64,000 bases of DNA from Zonotrichia leucophrys gambelii (Eukaryota > Chordata > Aves > Passeriformes > Passerellidae), in contig NC_088172.1 of assembly GCF_028769735.1 (NCBI RefSeq), positions 34,444,897 to 34,508,896 of the forward strand, in the 5' to 3' direction. The notes below the pieces were generated by a model. The model made no database searches, was not told the DNA's origin, and saw nothing but the letters and a program-made list of their open reading frames with translations. Shown here in pieces: positions 21,066 through 34,480 of this stretch; position 1 is the stretch's first letter; each line of letters starts with the position of its first letter. The position numbers and the translations under genes were made by a program.

Positions 21066-21674
21066 TGTCCGGTTTTCTCGGCTGTTTGAGGGGCCTGGAA
21101 AGGCCCGAGGTGGCCTTGGGGCAGCCCGCGTATCGAAGGATGAGAAGAGGCTTCAGTTCTTCTTTCGGTTTTTATGTTTATTAATTGTTTATCTAAAAGA
21201 TGTTCTTTCAGCCGAACAGAGATCTGCTCAGCAGTCAGCCATGAGCACACTGTCTGCCCTCCGGGGCAGCCACCTATCTTTATACCCATTGTTACGTGTA
21301 CAATATTTATCATTTTTCCCCAATACCATTTATTCTTATAACTCGGTGCACTCTCAGTAATAACCAATCCAAAAGTGCCACCGTGGCCAAAGAAGATGCA
21401 GGAGAAGAGGAAGAAGAAGAAGGACAGGACACACCCCAATTCCTCCATCTTACTCCTCTAAACCCCCTGTACATAAATCCTAAACCCTGTGTCTCACCCT
21501 CTAATTAGCTAATCTCTTCACCATTCACCCCGGTGAAGCCCTCATCCTTGTCGTCTCCTGTGTAGGGTTAAAGTCCAGCTACCAGACACTTCTGGCAACA
21601 TTCCAGGACTCCCGAGACCCCCAAGGTGGTCTCGGTGGCTCAGCACCTCAGGACTGAGATCTTGAGATCCGACA
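21066..21674 (-). mobile_element. Solo LTR of the same family, inverted, short form
   Basis: On the minus strand it runs from TGTCGG (at 21674) to AAAACCGGACA (at 21066), 609 bp, flanked by exact 6-bp duplications CACTTG (21060-21065 and 21675-21680). It aligns with the first 619 bp of the 5' LTR with scattered substitutions and a deletion of roughly ten bases, and it is clearly more diverged from the pair of LTRs than they are from each other. It ends at the first ACCGGACA, so it lacks both terminal modules. TATA box and AATAAA are kept. Solo LTRs form by recombination between the two LTRs of a provirus. Confidence 0.95.
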
Positions 21675-21854
21675 CACTTGAAAATGCAATACCACAATAA
21701 ATTGAGCATGAGGCTGACACTGAAGAGAACACTGACCCTTTTTACATGGTGTTAATTTATGTTGCACATCCCATGCCACTTGTTTGAACTCCTATTAATA
21801 TTTAGTTCTCTTCCAATTTGTTAGTTTGATTTTCAGGCTACATTTACTTGAAAT

Positions 21855-22150
21855 CAGAAACTCAGAATAATTAAGATGGAAAGAGATTTCAGGGGTCATG
21901 TGATCCAACTTCCTGTTCAAAGCAGGGCCAACTTCAAAGGCAAATCCAAATTTAGAGCTAAATCAGGTTCCTCCAAGTTTTGCTTAGCTATGGATGGATA
22001 TTCCACAATTTCCCAGGGCAATATTTTTCTCTTTTGACTCACTTAATCATGGGGAAAAAAAACGGAGGAAGAATTCTTTCTGTGTTCTAGGCAGAAATTT
22101 CCTCACAGAAAATTGTCTGTTGTTTTTTATCCTACCACAATGCAATTAAA
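21855..22150 (-). repeat. CR1 LINE fragment, 3' end region
   Basis: Read on the + strand: 'agatggaaagagatttcaggggtcatgtgatccaacttcctgttcaaagcagggccaac', then 'ctaaatcaggttcctccaag' and 'atggatattccacaatttcccagggcaat'. This is the reverse complement of the CR1 subfamily whose copies read 'gaggtcatctagtccaacctcctgctcaaagcagg'. The right part is eroded and the boundary is approximate. Confidence 0.8.
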
Positions 22151-25100
22151 AAGGTCTTTGTCTTGTCTGCAGCTTCCCACTATTCATTGAAGTAAAAAGT
22201 ATTATTTTCTCTATATATGGTAAAACAATAGTCTGTATTTCTTATTTTTCCTCCACCACTTCCATCACTAAAATGGTATTTAAGTGAGTGATTCTAAAAG
22301 AACCATTTTTATATGTTTTTGCATTAAAACTTCAAGATGTATGAAACTATGATATGTTTCTTGAATTAGGTATAATATAAAAGTTAGCTATAATTGCTCA
22401 AATTCAAGTGTCTGAAGGCACTATGATCAAGAAGCTGTTACTCCTGTGAACAATGAAAGGTATTTCTAAAATAAAGATGCTGTTTTGCTTGGTTTTGTTT
22501 TGCTTTCAGATACCTCTATGCATTTATTCTTTCATATGCAAAAGTGACATATGCTGAAATACACCTGAGAGTGCCAGCTCATTGTGATTTTAATTCCAAA
22601 AGCAAACAGCAAGTGACTGTTAATGTGAGAACTGTGACTACAATTAGATATTCTGTGATGTAAATTTCTTATCAATATTTTAGATTAATATCTCTGCCTA
22701 TGTTTTTTAAAAAGGTTGTATTTGAAATTCAAATCTAAGACAAGTTAGTTGGCTTCCATGAAAATCTCTAATAAACAATAGCAAATTTATTTTGTTATTG
22801 TCAAACAGAATTAAGCAGACACAGAGGATATTGCTATTTTGCATATTCAAAAGTAAATGCAAAGTAACATATAGTGATGGGCTCATTATTTTCTGGGAAA
22901 TCAAAATTATTCCTCTAAACAAAACCAATTTGATTTTACCTTATTTTTCAGGTTGCCATTTTCCATTAGTAATATTGTAACAGTGATATAATATAACACC
23001 ATTGACTATTTTGCAGAAAGCCTTTATTAAATGTTACTGCAAAAGAACAGCTATTTTCTTTTACTGAAAATAGAACAAATCATACTTAATCCAAGTAATC
23101 TTTCAGCAAATCCATTTAAACAAAAGTCTGCCATCGGCGAGCCACTCCTACTGAAGCCATCCACAAGATCATGATTTTGTATGAGAAAAGAAAAAACACC
23201 TAAACACTTTGAGAAACTTTGTATTTTTAATGGTCATCAGTCAGTTTAGGTCTCATTTAAAGAGACAAAATTCAAAACCATGTCCCAGTTCTCACCTATC
23301 TTGCCTGTGTATTTTGAGACCCAGCAGAAATGAAGAATTGCCAGTCAGGCTTCCAGGTTCACCAGACAATGTCCTGGATTTCTAATCATCCTGGTTCCTT
23401 GATGCTCAGGGACAGAAAAATGAGTCAGGATCAATACAGTCAAATTATATTACATGCTGTAATTTCTGTGTATTTATATATTCTAAGATGAGGTAGGACA
23501 GGTGTGAGGGGAGCAGGCTGACAGCAAGTCACAGCAGATGGCCTCAGGTTGCCTTGGAGCCAAAGCACAGAGGTCACGTTAATGTTTACAGCCCACATCC
23601 ACAGTGATATTTGCTCATTCTAGTCCCCACTTGGGTTTCTAATTTGCTGTTGACATCCCTGGGTGTTAAGGGCCCAGATGTGGGCCTCTGGCTCCCTGGG
23701 AGCTCTCGGGGGGGGGAGCAGCTGAGTTGGTCTAGTGGCTCCCAGCACTGGAAGATTATCTCCTACACCGTCCTTTCTGCTTTCTGGTCATCATCAGAGC
23801 CCTTAGTGATGTGACTTGGGTCAGTAAGAATATAGAAAAATATTAAAGTGTTTGTCCTTTAATTTTTGGTGTATTCTTTTTGTGTGTATTTTTTGTGGTG
23901 TTGTTTGAGTTTTTCTTTAGTGTGGGGTTTTTTTTATTATTTTCTATCTTTTACCAAATCGCAACCCTTAATGAATGAGTTTGGGGGATATTTTCCTGTT
24001 GTTCAAAGTGGGAAAGCTTTCTTCCTTGGCATCTTTTCCTTGTGAACTTGAAAGCTGCTCAAACACATAGATTTGCATAAGGTTACATTTTCACACTCTG
24101 TAATTAAGGATTAAAAGTGGAATATGTGTCTCAGATCATAGAAAAAAGCAAAAGGTGAGAAGGTAAAATGGAAATGGGCACTTGTGATGACAGAGGTTTG
24201 CAAGTCTTTAGTTCTCAAAGTCTTTTCTAGCAGAATTTCAAAGCCAGAGATGCTAATGTAGGGTCATCCTCACTTCACTCTTTTCAAGGGAAGGAAGAAT
24301 GGTCAGAAAGTTGCTGATACTGTGACCAGTCTTCCACCATGCTACCTGATGAGGTCAGGAGTAAGGGTCTCTTACCCCTGCCTTTACTTACCTGGCTTGC
24401 TGTTCCTACGGTTCCTCCCAGAGGATGAAGTTTAAGTTATTGCCAGGGATATGCTGCTTCTGTTCCCAGAATGGAAGGCAAAGCACCTCTGAGCCACCTT
24501 GACTCTGTGACCAGCCCTGCCTAAGTTGGTAATTGAGGAAATACTATACATTTACAACAAGGAATGCACACATGCATATTTAAAATATAAATTGAGAAAT
24601 ACAGAATAGGGAAAACAGATACGATTGGACAAGGCAAAAGCCTCTGTGATGACTTTCATGAAGTCAGGAGTTAATTTGTGCTATGCTCTGCATGTAGTTA
24701 GCAGAGACAGGTTCCTACAGAGCCAGAATTTATTAGGCAAAATGAACCTCTGGATATATCCAAGCACCTACACTGCATTTTGGAATTTAACTATTCATAA
24801 TTATTAATTTGACTAAAAATATATGTCTATGTATGTCTATATATGTCTAAGCATCTGTACCTGAGATCATTTTCAAAATTAGTATCATACGGAACAGAGG
24901 GAAAATGGTACATTCATGGTGCGTTCCATCACTTCTTACAATGGACACCTACCATAACTCAGATAGATTCTTCCCAAAATTATATTTTTCACTAAAAAAC
25001 AGAGTCTGAGGCAACATACTCAGATACTGATGCTAGACAGGATAAATCCCACCCTCCATAGTAAGGAGAACAACCTGGTATTTCAATATTTGCATATTGA

Positions 25101-26952
25101 ATGAGTTCACATTGCCCTGCTTAGAAAACAATGTCTATATGCAAAGTGTATATTCCCATCTGCACAACTTCCCTGTTTTCTATATATTTCCCTGTAATTA
25201 TATTCTAAAATAAGGGACAATACTCAGAATAGAGATATTACTTCCATAATATTTATTACCATGGGATATCACTGAGGCCAAGAACACAGTAGGATCAAAA
25301 AAGAAAATAATAAAAGAACAAAACAGGATAAGCAGCTATATGGATAACAAGAACATCTGCAATTATATTAGATTAAACAAAAATTCATAAGGGATATAAA
25401 CCTTCATGCTTCAGAGCATAAGCTAATCACTAACTGATGGGAATTAAGAAACTTCTGTTATGGAGAGGTTAATCCCTAATTGCCTACTACAGTATTTTCT
25501 GCAACATCATCTGAAGCAAATAGTTCTGCCACTGGATACTAGACAAAACAGACAATTAGTCTGATATTATATAATAATGTCTGTCTTGCTGTCTTGTGAC
25601 TGCAATGTACAAAATGCAAATCCACGTTTACCCTGGTTTCCTAAAGAAAAGAATCTTACACGATCACCTTGCTGCTATCTGCTATACCCATCTAATATCT
25701 TCTGAACCCTTTAGTCAGAGTCAACATTTGCCAAAGGAATTGAATCCTGGAGGATAATGAAATCAGTAAAATCAGAGGCTTGGCCATGGACAATAGCCCC
25801 AGTTAGTGATACAGCACCAGGAAATATTCAGGAAAAGCTCATAAATTGGTTGACCTACTGCTAATCAACCATCCCCTTAATCCTGGCTGGCTGGCCCTTG
25901 GACCACTCAGAAGAAGCTTGTTCATGTCACCTCCATCACTGGCAGGAGTTAGAGAGAACACTACCGAAAGGAGAGTGCAGATGGAAGAGGTGGAGCTTAA
26001 ACATGCAGATGTGCACAAGAGAAATATCTGAAAGACTAATAGGCATCTTTGAAATAGAGACATAATAATCTCTGTGGTGAATAGATGAGGGGATGTAAGA
26101 CAGTAATTTACAGAAGACCTGAGTTAATGTCCTTTTTGTTCATAGGACAACTCATTTGAATGTTTGAGAAAAAAATAGGTCTGAATAGTAGAGGGCACAT
26201 AGGGTTGTTTTCAATGAAACACTGCACCCTCAGCCACCTCAGCATCTTCTCCTCTATCTTATTGCCTTTATTCCTGCATCAAAACCAAAGACCCATGTTG
26301 GCCCTGACATTTTATGCATGGACAGTTATTTTGTCCTCCCTTTTTCTCCTCAACAAAAGATATAAGCCACAGATCCACCTTCAATTTCTGCCCAGCACAC
26401 CACTGACAGAATTAATACACAAGAGTTTGTTTGGCTTCATTTTCAAAGGCTGTACAATTAAACAGGGCCTGTACTCAGAAAAGATGATAAAAAAGCCAGC
26501 ATTAGTATGACCTCATTTAAAATAGCTTGAGGGCTTCTCTAGCTTACAGTATTTTTATGAGACTGGTGCAAGGCTCTCTTTCTTCTCTGTTATTCATCCT
26601 GTGTATGTCCATCCCACAGGGTTGACAAGGTATTTGTGGGAATCATCTGTGCTGACTCTATACAAGTAGAGACTTTCCCTCTGCTGGGAGCACTCTCCAC
26701 TTGCAGATGAAATGCATTTGCTGTACTGCAGAGCAGTGCAAAATGATTAGAGCTGAAGCGAGACCTTAACTGACACTCATTATTACGGTGTGTCTACGCT
26801 GCAAGAAGATGAGTGATTGCAGCATGTATCAGCACTGCCTTCCATTCAGCCAGGAAAGATACCATGACATGGAGCTTGAGGACGAGGTTTGCTAATCTGT
26901 TAGAGGCCATTACTTCACAGTTCTTATACTGGGTGTATGAATGTGCATTTGT
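22151..26952. other. AT-rich non-coding DNA, nothing recognised
   Basis: A moderately GC-richer patch at about 23500-23820, including a 9-G run near 23710, is not assignable to a family. No gene or RNA is recognised. The frame at 26160-26510 (116 codons) has no motif. Confidence 0.45.
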
Positions 26953-26985
26953 GCATATATATATATATATATACACACATATAAA
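26953..26985. repeat. AT/AC dinucleotide microsatellite
   Basis: An (AT)n run changes into ACACAC and then ATAT at the right end. Confidence 0.9.
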
Positions 26986-29900
26986 TCCATACATTTATAT
27001 TTATAGTAGGTATAGAGTAGAACAGCAGGAGATTATATCAGGTCCAGGCATAGGCCATGCATTCAGCTGTCCATTCTGGTAAATTACTGGAAAGTCTCCT
27101 GGCACAGCTTTGCTCCAAGATCTGGCACAATCCCTCAATTGTGTACAGGAATTAATGTGGCTCAAGAACTGCAGCAAACAGGCAGTGTGCATGTATGTGT
27201 TCTCCAAAATGCCCATTTTGTGAAGCTAGCAGGGAATAGACACAGTTAGGATATAACAATTTCTCAAGGGGTAGCTGAAAAAATACCAATGGTGTTATAT
27301 TTGTATGATACAGTCAATGACAGGTGGATGGTTGCCACCACTCAAAATTACTAAACAATAGCTATCCCTAATGCACTTTTACTCTTGAGGATCGCTGTAC
27401 TAATCATGAGCAAGCAGACTCTTGGCTAGATGAGACATTGGTAGAAATAATAGAGTTCTCATGTTTTCATCCATGTTCATTCAAAGGCTGCTCTTACTGA
27501 TATTTCCTGTTTGCCTTAGGCTCTGGCTGCCAGATCACCATTCTCTGTTTTGTCTCTGGAGCAGAAGAATTCATAAAAAATGCTTAAATAACTCTTCCAA
27601 GAAATGACTCTAAGTGGGAGCAGAGCTATTTAAATCATTAGATGCAGAAGTGAATTCCCTGATCATTCTCCAGTATTTTGTGTAATATTTGTCCCTGTAA
27701 CCAGGCTCTTATAGGAGAAAGTGGTGGAGAGAAAGGTTTTTGTAGAATGTATGCTTATAGAGTGCAAGGACAGCTTTCAAAGTTGCTGTTAGTCAATAAA
27801 TATCATTGCTTTTTACTGCATAGAGACAGTATACCAAGAAGAAAGAGGGAAGGAACTTATTAATTTGGGAAATAAATAATATATTTCTCTATATATTAAC
27901 AGTATGGGAAAGGGTATTCAGCCCCAGTCTTTCAAGAGCACTGAGAAGGGTCCTTACTTCTCCCTGAGCAGCTATGTTGGCAGTTCTCAGACAGGAGGAA
28001 CAACTCCTGCCAACTGTCAGTAACAAATTGAAAAAATGACAAATTCAGCTTTAATAGAAAATTTGCACAGGGGAGAGCAAATAGCCAAGGAACATATGTA
28101 CAAATTTTTAAGCATATGGGCCTCTTGCTGTCCTAGTAATTAATATAATATTGTGAGCGCCTTTATGTTCTCTCTTTTCTCCTCCATAACCTGCGTATAA
28201 TGGAAGCTGCTTGGGATATGATCAACACTTGCTGATTTTATACATTATAAAGGACACTTGAAAAACATGTATTGGCAACTGGATACATAAAATACAGAAA
28301 GAGATGAAGGAGCAGTAGATCTTGAAACATAAACCAAAACTAATATGTTATTAAAGACCAGATACTAGATGCTTCAAAGTAAAAAACACACTCTCCAAAA
28401 TGTAAAGGCAAGAAACAAGAGAATTACAGGACACAACTTGATTCAAGTTTTCCCTTGCTAGCCACACATCCCATTATTCTCTTGCAATGTTATGTTTCAA
28501 ACAGCTTATGAAAACTGAATATTCCTGGAGACTCCACAGACAATCTATGCTTTGCAAATGTATCTTGCCCACCCTCTGGAAATATTTAACCTAAACTCGG
28601 CAAAGTGAAAAAAAGAGCTTTGATTCACATATGCATTAAATTACTTCATGATGAGAAAAAAAAAATCCTAATGTAATTGTGAGGTAAGAATGATTTCATG
28701 GGAAAAAGAGCCAAAAATTTCTATGGGAAGGTTGAAAAAACTATCACCCTTTAAACTAAACAGGAGATAAAAGATTAAAAAAATTAAAGTTTACAGTCTG
28801 AAAGGTATTTTTTAAAGAGAAGATTCAATTAAAAATCAACTGCAAATAGTAACTGATTTAATGTTTTTAATAGCTTGAAATATAATTTTTTTTAAGAAAC
28901 AGATTTTTTGCTTAATTATAAATTTTATCAAGTTCCACAAGGGTTTAAATATTTGCATCATGAAGTCTGCTTGTCTGAAAATTTGGGTTTTATTCTTCTT
29001 TTTGCTATGTCATCCCTGTGCCCTCCAGTGAAAAAGAATTAAGAAAGGGACTTGTGCTTTCAATACAATTTGTTTTTTCAATGCAATCTGCAAATCTTTC
29101 TTGTGACTAGTGAATGTCTGGATTATCAGAAGAAAAAATAAAATTTTATAACAGACCATTTGTGAATGGTCACCTCTGATTATTGAAGGCACTTCAGAAT
29201 ATGAGACAATCACTAAATGAAGGAGATTCTGACTGGCCAGGTTATAACACAATTGTCCATAAGAGGATTTCTCATTCTATTTACCTGAAGTGTTTGATAT
29301 TGGCTTTCTGTCAGAATTATAATTTCTGACTACCTAGACAATATTTGCTATTTCATAGTGATTCCCATGGCCTTCTATCATCCTTCAAAGTTCACAGATT
29401 CCAGGTACTCATGCATATCTTGTTGAAGAAAATAAACAATAAACCGACAACCAATCCAAAACCAGACTTAAAAATGCCTGCTGTTCAATAGTAGACCTGA
29501 ATGGTGCAACAGTGTCTGATCATTCTGATTTTTGTGACTTTTCAGGTCAGAGTGGGGTTGGCTAACTGCATAAGGAATGACCCAAGATGCTGACACACAG
29601 CATAGTGCAGGGTATAAATGCCACAGTTCCTAGACCATGTATCTATTTAGATGCTATTTTCATGTAACAGCATCTGTTTCTGCAGAAAAGTATTTATTTT
29701 GTTGTCCACAAACACACAACTCCCATATTATAAAACACTGAGAGAAATTGCTTTTACTCATCCAGATTGCAATACAAATTATATAAGTTTTGGTGAAAAA
29801 AAAGTTTGGATGAGTACCAATGCCAAATTAATTTAAAATATTTGTAATACAATGCTAATATTTGCATCTCCAATTTTGGTATTTATAGGATCGGAATATT

Positions 29901-30304
29901 CTCCAATATTTGCTTAAAATGACTATTATCACATGCATGCTGCCATTAAATTCACTTTATAGAATATTCACAGAAGGCAAACACAAAGGAAGCAAAAAAC
30001 TATAATGGAAAATTCAATTATTTTACTTGAGTTCATACTCACAGAAATTTTTCATAAGTGTTCATTCAATATTGGCATCCATTTCTATATCAGTAAATCA
30101 AATGTTCTTTAAGAAGAACCATTAAAGCACCATCACTTTGCTAAATTATAATTGTAGCTCTCTTCAATTGCTTGGGTTAGCTGTCAATCAGGAGGTTAAA
30201 AATTCCTTATTGCATTATTCTTAATATAAAGGTAAAACTGTTGAATAGCTATTCTCAATACAGGGATCAGAAACCATGGCATGTAAGACAGAGCTGTCCT
30301 GCTC
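26986..30304. other. AT-rich non-coding DNA, nothing recognised
   Basis: No ORF of note, repeat family or RNA gene is visible. Confidence 0.45.
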
Positions 30305-30457
30305 TTACCCCAGACTTAGAATTGTTCCAGGCCAGGTTGGATTGGGGCTTGGAGCAACCTGATCCATTTGGAAGTGCCCCTGCCTATGGCAGAAGTGGTT
30401 GGAGCCAGGCGGTCATCAAGGTCTCTTCCAACCCAAGCCACTCTAATATTCTGTGAC
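30305..30457 (+). repeat. CR1 LINE 3' terminal fragment
   Basis: The stretch runs 'ttgttccaggccaggttggattggggcttggagcaacctgatcc', 'gaagtgcccctgcctatggcag', 'ggtctcttccaacccaagcc', and ends 'aatattctgtgaca'. This is the canonical last 150 bp of an avian CR1, a severely 5'-truncated insertion. Confidence 0.92.
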
Positions 30458-33400
30458 AGTGGGAATGAAAAATGATAGTTTTGGTTGGATCAGAGTACAG
30501 GTGCCTTCTTTTCCTGTCTGAGAAACAGGGTTTATGTATGGCAAGCCTTGAGATTTCCAAATTACTGAGAAGAAAACCTCAAAAGAGGAAACCAGTATTA
30601 TTGGAAAAACATAGTTGTCTCTTCTGAGAAAAGTATCCACTAAAAGTAGCAATAACCCAGTGAGATCTATGTGTTGTTTCAGCATTTACAAACTATAAGG
30701 CGATAGAAGAAAAGTATTGGAAAAAAAAACGTGTCTGAACATTTTAAACCAAGGAACTGTGAAACTAAGTCACTCTGCCAGGCTTTTCAGGGAAAAATAG
30801 TTTTAACTGGTAGGTGGAGAGTTAACAGACTAGTTGAGCTACTCCTGAGAACATGAAGGAATTCTAGAAACTTCCTGTAATTTTGATAAATTAGCAATTT
30901 TATTAAAAATAGATTATATCTCCAGAAACTACCTGGCACTCTAAATAAACGTTCTCTCCCTGAAGATCCCTTTTGTGACTCCACTGTCACCCTAGGGATG
31001 AACAATAAAGTATCTCTTCTCCCTGCAGCCTGCTACTCTTAGTGCTTTTGAATCCAGCCCATGCAGTGAAAATGGCCTTTTGCCTTCTCCAACTTTCTGC
31101 AGTTCATCAACTGACTGTTGCAGCATAATAGATCCCCCTGCAAGAAAGGTGCTAGAGAATTTGGGACTATAAAGATGGAACCTCCAGACAGTCATTCAAA
31201 CAGCCTTGCTAAAGACCAAGTCTTTCACGTTAACAGCAAATTACCTGGCATCCCAAGGGGCTCAATTTAACAACAGTGATCATCAAGCCAGTTTATTGCT
31301 ACCTTCTCTTGGGAAGTTGAAAAGGCTCTTTCCTCTTTTCTTCTATGAAACTCTTTAGCTTCAGATTATCTGGTTTAACAAGCTCAGCTCAACATGAAAT
31401 TATCTATAGATGTATTTCTTTATTCCTCTCACCTCTGCCTTCCCTGTGACCTTATTTAAGAAGGTAAAAACTATCTGGGATTAACCACTGCCTCTCAATA
31501 AATTCAAATTACAGGAGAAAACAGACTTAATAATTATTTTGCAACATGCCAGTTACCTGATATGTATTTGTTTATCTGCTCTTTTGTGCAGAATTGTAAC
31601 TGTGCTTACACAAGAATCTCAGCATTATAACTCTCAAAGTTTGGACTTTGAAAAGTTAAACCAGTTCTGCCATAATTATGAATTCGAAATAAAACTAAAC
31701 TGGATCTCACTTCAGTAAGGAAACAGCAGGTGGCCAGAACAAAAGCCACATCTATCATTTTCTTGAGACTGTAATAAATCCTCTAATCTTTTAGACTTAT
31801 AAGACGGTTCATGTCTATTTCAGTCAAAACAATTTCCCATTCAATTGCTTTTAACATCACCAAAGTCTGCTAGATTTTCATTATATCAAGTATCACCTTG
31901 TAGCATTGTCCTCATCCCCTTATATTTTTAAAACGCAGAGAAACCCTAGGGTATATAAAATGCAGCAGAATAGCATGCATACAATATACACCTGAGTGGA
32001 GGCAGGAGCTGCCTTATTTTACTAGCAAAATCAGCTCTGCACCACAAAAGTAGCACACTCCCAGACGTAGGGATAACAGACCTTCCTCCAGGCTATGGAT
32101 TATAGCTCATGTATTTGGGTTACATTAGCATTTCACACTATAGAGGCTTGATTCAGCCATAAATTCCACCAGTGTAACAGAGGATGAGGGGTCTGAGGCT
32201 GCAAAAATTTACCCACTGTGGCCTGCACTCTCTCCTCACCAGTGTGGCATGGGGGGATCTACCACAGCTGCAGGAGCAGTCACAGACCACAGGAGTACAG
32301 CCCTCAACTGTGTTTAAAACATGCCTTGTGCATGGATCCTGCCTCTTTGCAAACATCCATATACTCAAAGATTTCTAAATGCTTTCCCCTAAGGCTAGGA
32401 AAATGTTATTAAATGAGCAGTGCTCCATCTAAACCACACATTGCTGATCCACAGGACTTACTCCTGAATTCTTGAAGCTGGGGAATTATGTCCCTCATGG
32501 ATATATTTCCTGCAGGTATAGGATATAACATCTTTGTTTTCCTCACATATCTTTCCATTCCTTTTTCACAGCAGATTTAATTTGACCTGTGATTTGGAAG
32601 GGGCAGTGCACAATGGACAGTGAAGTTACACAGCAGTGACTGTTCTCCACCCCAAACACCCACACTGCACTCAACCAGGACTCATGGAGAAAATGAGATT
32701 GCCAGTCCCCTCCTTCCCCTCCCAATCTCCCCTTCATAAAATCTGCACCTGGGTTTGCCTTGGCAGCATAACACCATTGTTGTATTCTATCCAGCAGGTA
32801 CTGCGAGATGCTGATCCTAACATTTGAGATTGTTCCTTTTCCAGCTCTTCCTGCAGGAGGGGGAAATGCTATTTGTAAATTAATACAAGAAGCAGTAATT
32901 AACTGTTATATAAACCTAATTTCAGCATGGAAAAACATAATAACAGTTTTTATATTAATTTCCCTCTTATCAAGGCTTCACACTGCTGAGAAGGATTTGG
33001 ATGATGGGATCCAAGGCAGCTATAGCCCTGAGGAAGGCAGGAGTAATGGGGCTGTCCTGGGGATGCTCAAAGTCATGGACCCCAAGCCATGAGCAGACAA
33101 TATTGGAAGATGTGCCCTGAACCAAAGACCCTGAAAGCTGATACAAGCAGTGAAGCTCAAAAATACAATCAAATTCACAGTCTGGAAAACTTTTGATTCA
33201 TCACAAACTTGCAAAAAACCTTGGATTTACATACATATTAAAAAAATAAATGGATGAAATTAAATTTTTTGAGACTCAGAATCCCTTTTTATGCTTGTGT
33301 GAGCCCATATTTGTTTCACAGATTTGAATGCAGTTTACATCTCCTGATTTTCTGTTTTCTGGAGGAAACATTTTGGTGTTTTTCATCCTTTCTTGACAAT

Positions 33401-33759
33401 TTATCGTTTTCATGATCTTTTGTTGTCTTTGTTGATCCCTTTTAGACTCTACAGTGTTTGCCAGCCTGCTTGTTAATGAGTAGTGCAAATTCTACAAACT
33501 CTAACTGGATCAAAAACATCAGTAGTTTGAACAGAATTCAATAATTATATTTGTAAGTCCTGCACACAACTCTGAAATTAATACACACTAAAATGATATT
33601 ATGTTTCTTATAAGACTGTACATTTAACTCATATGCAGTTTATAGTTAACTCCCATTTTTTTATATTTCTCCCCTTTTGTCTTCCATTTTTAAGGGACCT
33701 TTTTGTTTTTCCTTCCTGAATATACTTTGTAGTCGCCTTTCAGAAATTTCTTCTTATTG
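30458..33759. other. Non-coding DNA, nothing recognised
   Basis: Short GC-richer patches at 32140-32340 and 32580-32720 yield overlapping short frames on both strands without motifs. A TATATAAAA sequence near 31953 is the only promoter-like string and stands alone. Confidence 0.45.
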
Positions 33760-34480
33760 ATTTCAGCCTAATTCTCTAATATACCATAATGTCTCTGAGC
33801 TACTCTTCAATCCTCTAAATTGATATAACCACTCCCAGCCTGAAGTCCTTCCACTTCTCGTAAGTATATTCACTGTTCTGTCATCTATGTCTCTAATGAA
33901 AATATTAAATAATACACATCCCAGAACTGCTGTATGTGGGGCCAATTTGAAAGAGTTTTCTAGTCTGGCAGAAAACAACTGAGAACTCCTCTCTGAGTAC
34001 GAAAAGTTTTTTCCCAACCAGTTCTTCATCTCCATCAGCTACATTTGATCAAGACTGCATTTCCTAAATTCGTTTGTAAAAATGCCATCCATATCAAAAG
34101 AGTTACACAAGTCAGACTATCAAATATATCTAGTGCTTCCTGCATATCCTCTTGGCCAGTTGACATGTAAAGAAGGAAATTCAGATGGCTTGGCATATTT
34201 TGTCAAATCCTGACAAATCCATATTGCCCTTTCCCTAGCACCTTATTATCTACCAGCTGCACAAAACCAGATTAAACATTTTTTTTCTGTGTCTTTTGGA
34301 GTATCAAAATGTGGTCAAATGATTTTAAAGTCCTTGGAATCTCCTTTCTGCCATTCTAAATATCAGTATTTTTTCACTGGTGTTTCTTTTGTCCTCTGAA
34401 TCATCTCTTCTTCATACTTTTCTGGAAATAATGTTTTTGTGCCTTGGCTAACATTTTGAGCTACTTGATAGTGTCTTTCA
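33760..34480 (-). repeat. Degenerate CR1 LINE, reverse transcriptase region
   Basis: The minus-strand frame at 33763-34035 contains APHTAVLGCVLFNIFIRDID, which fits the conserved non-LTR reverse transcriptase block 'PQGSVLGPVLFNIFINDLD' of CR1. The segment to the right (34035-34300 on the + strand), with 'aaccagttcttcatctcc', 'aaaagagttacacaagtcagac' and 'cttggcatattttgtcaaatcctgacaaatccatattg', is the reverse complement of the preceding ORF2 part. Stops and frameshifts are frequent and the catalytic FADD block is not preserved. It is an old copy on the opposite strand from the 39590-43165 cluster. Confidence 0.8.

Noticed and set aside
20621..21448. 275-codon minus-strand frame spanning the solo LTR and part of the 3' LTR
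   Set aside because: It joins two inverted LTRs across the insertion boundary, so it cannot be an evolved gene. Only its solo-LTR part is comparable with the frame discussed at 17828.
31945..31975. TATATAAAA promoter-like string
   Set aside because: No initiator, GC boxes or following exon. TATA-like strings are common in AT-rich DNA.
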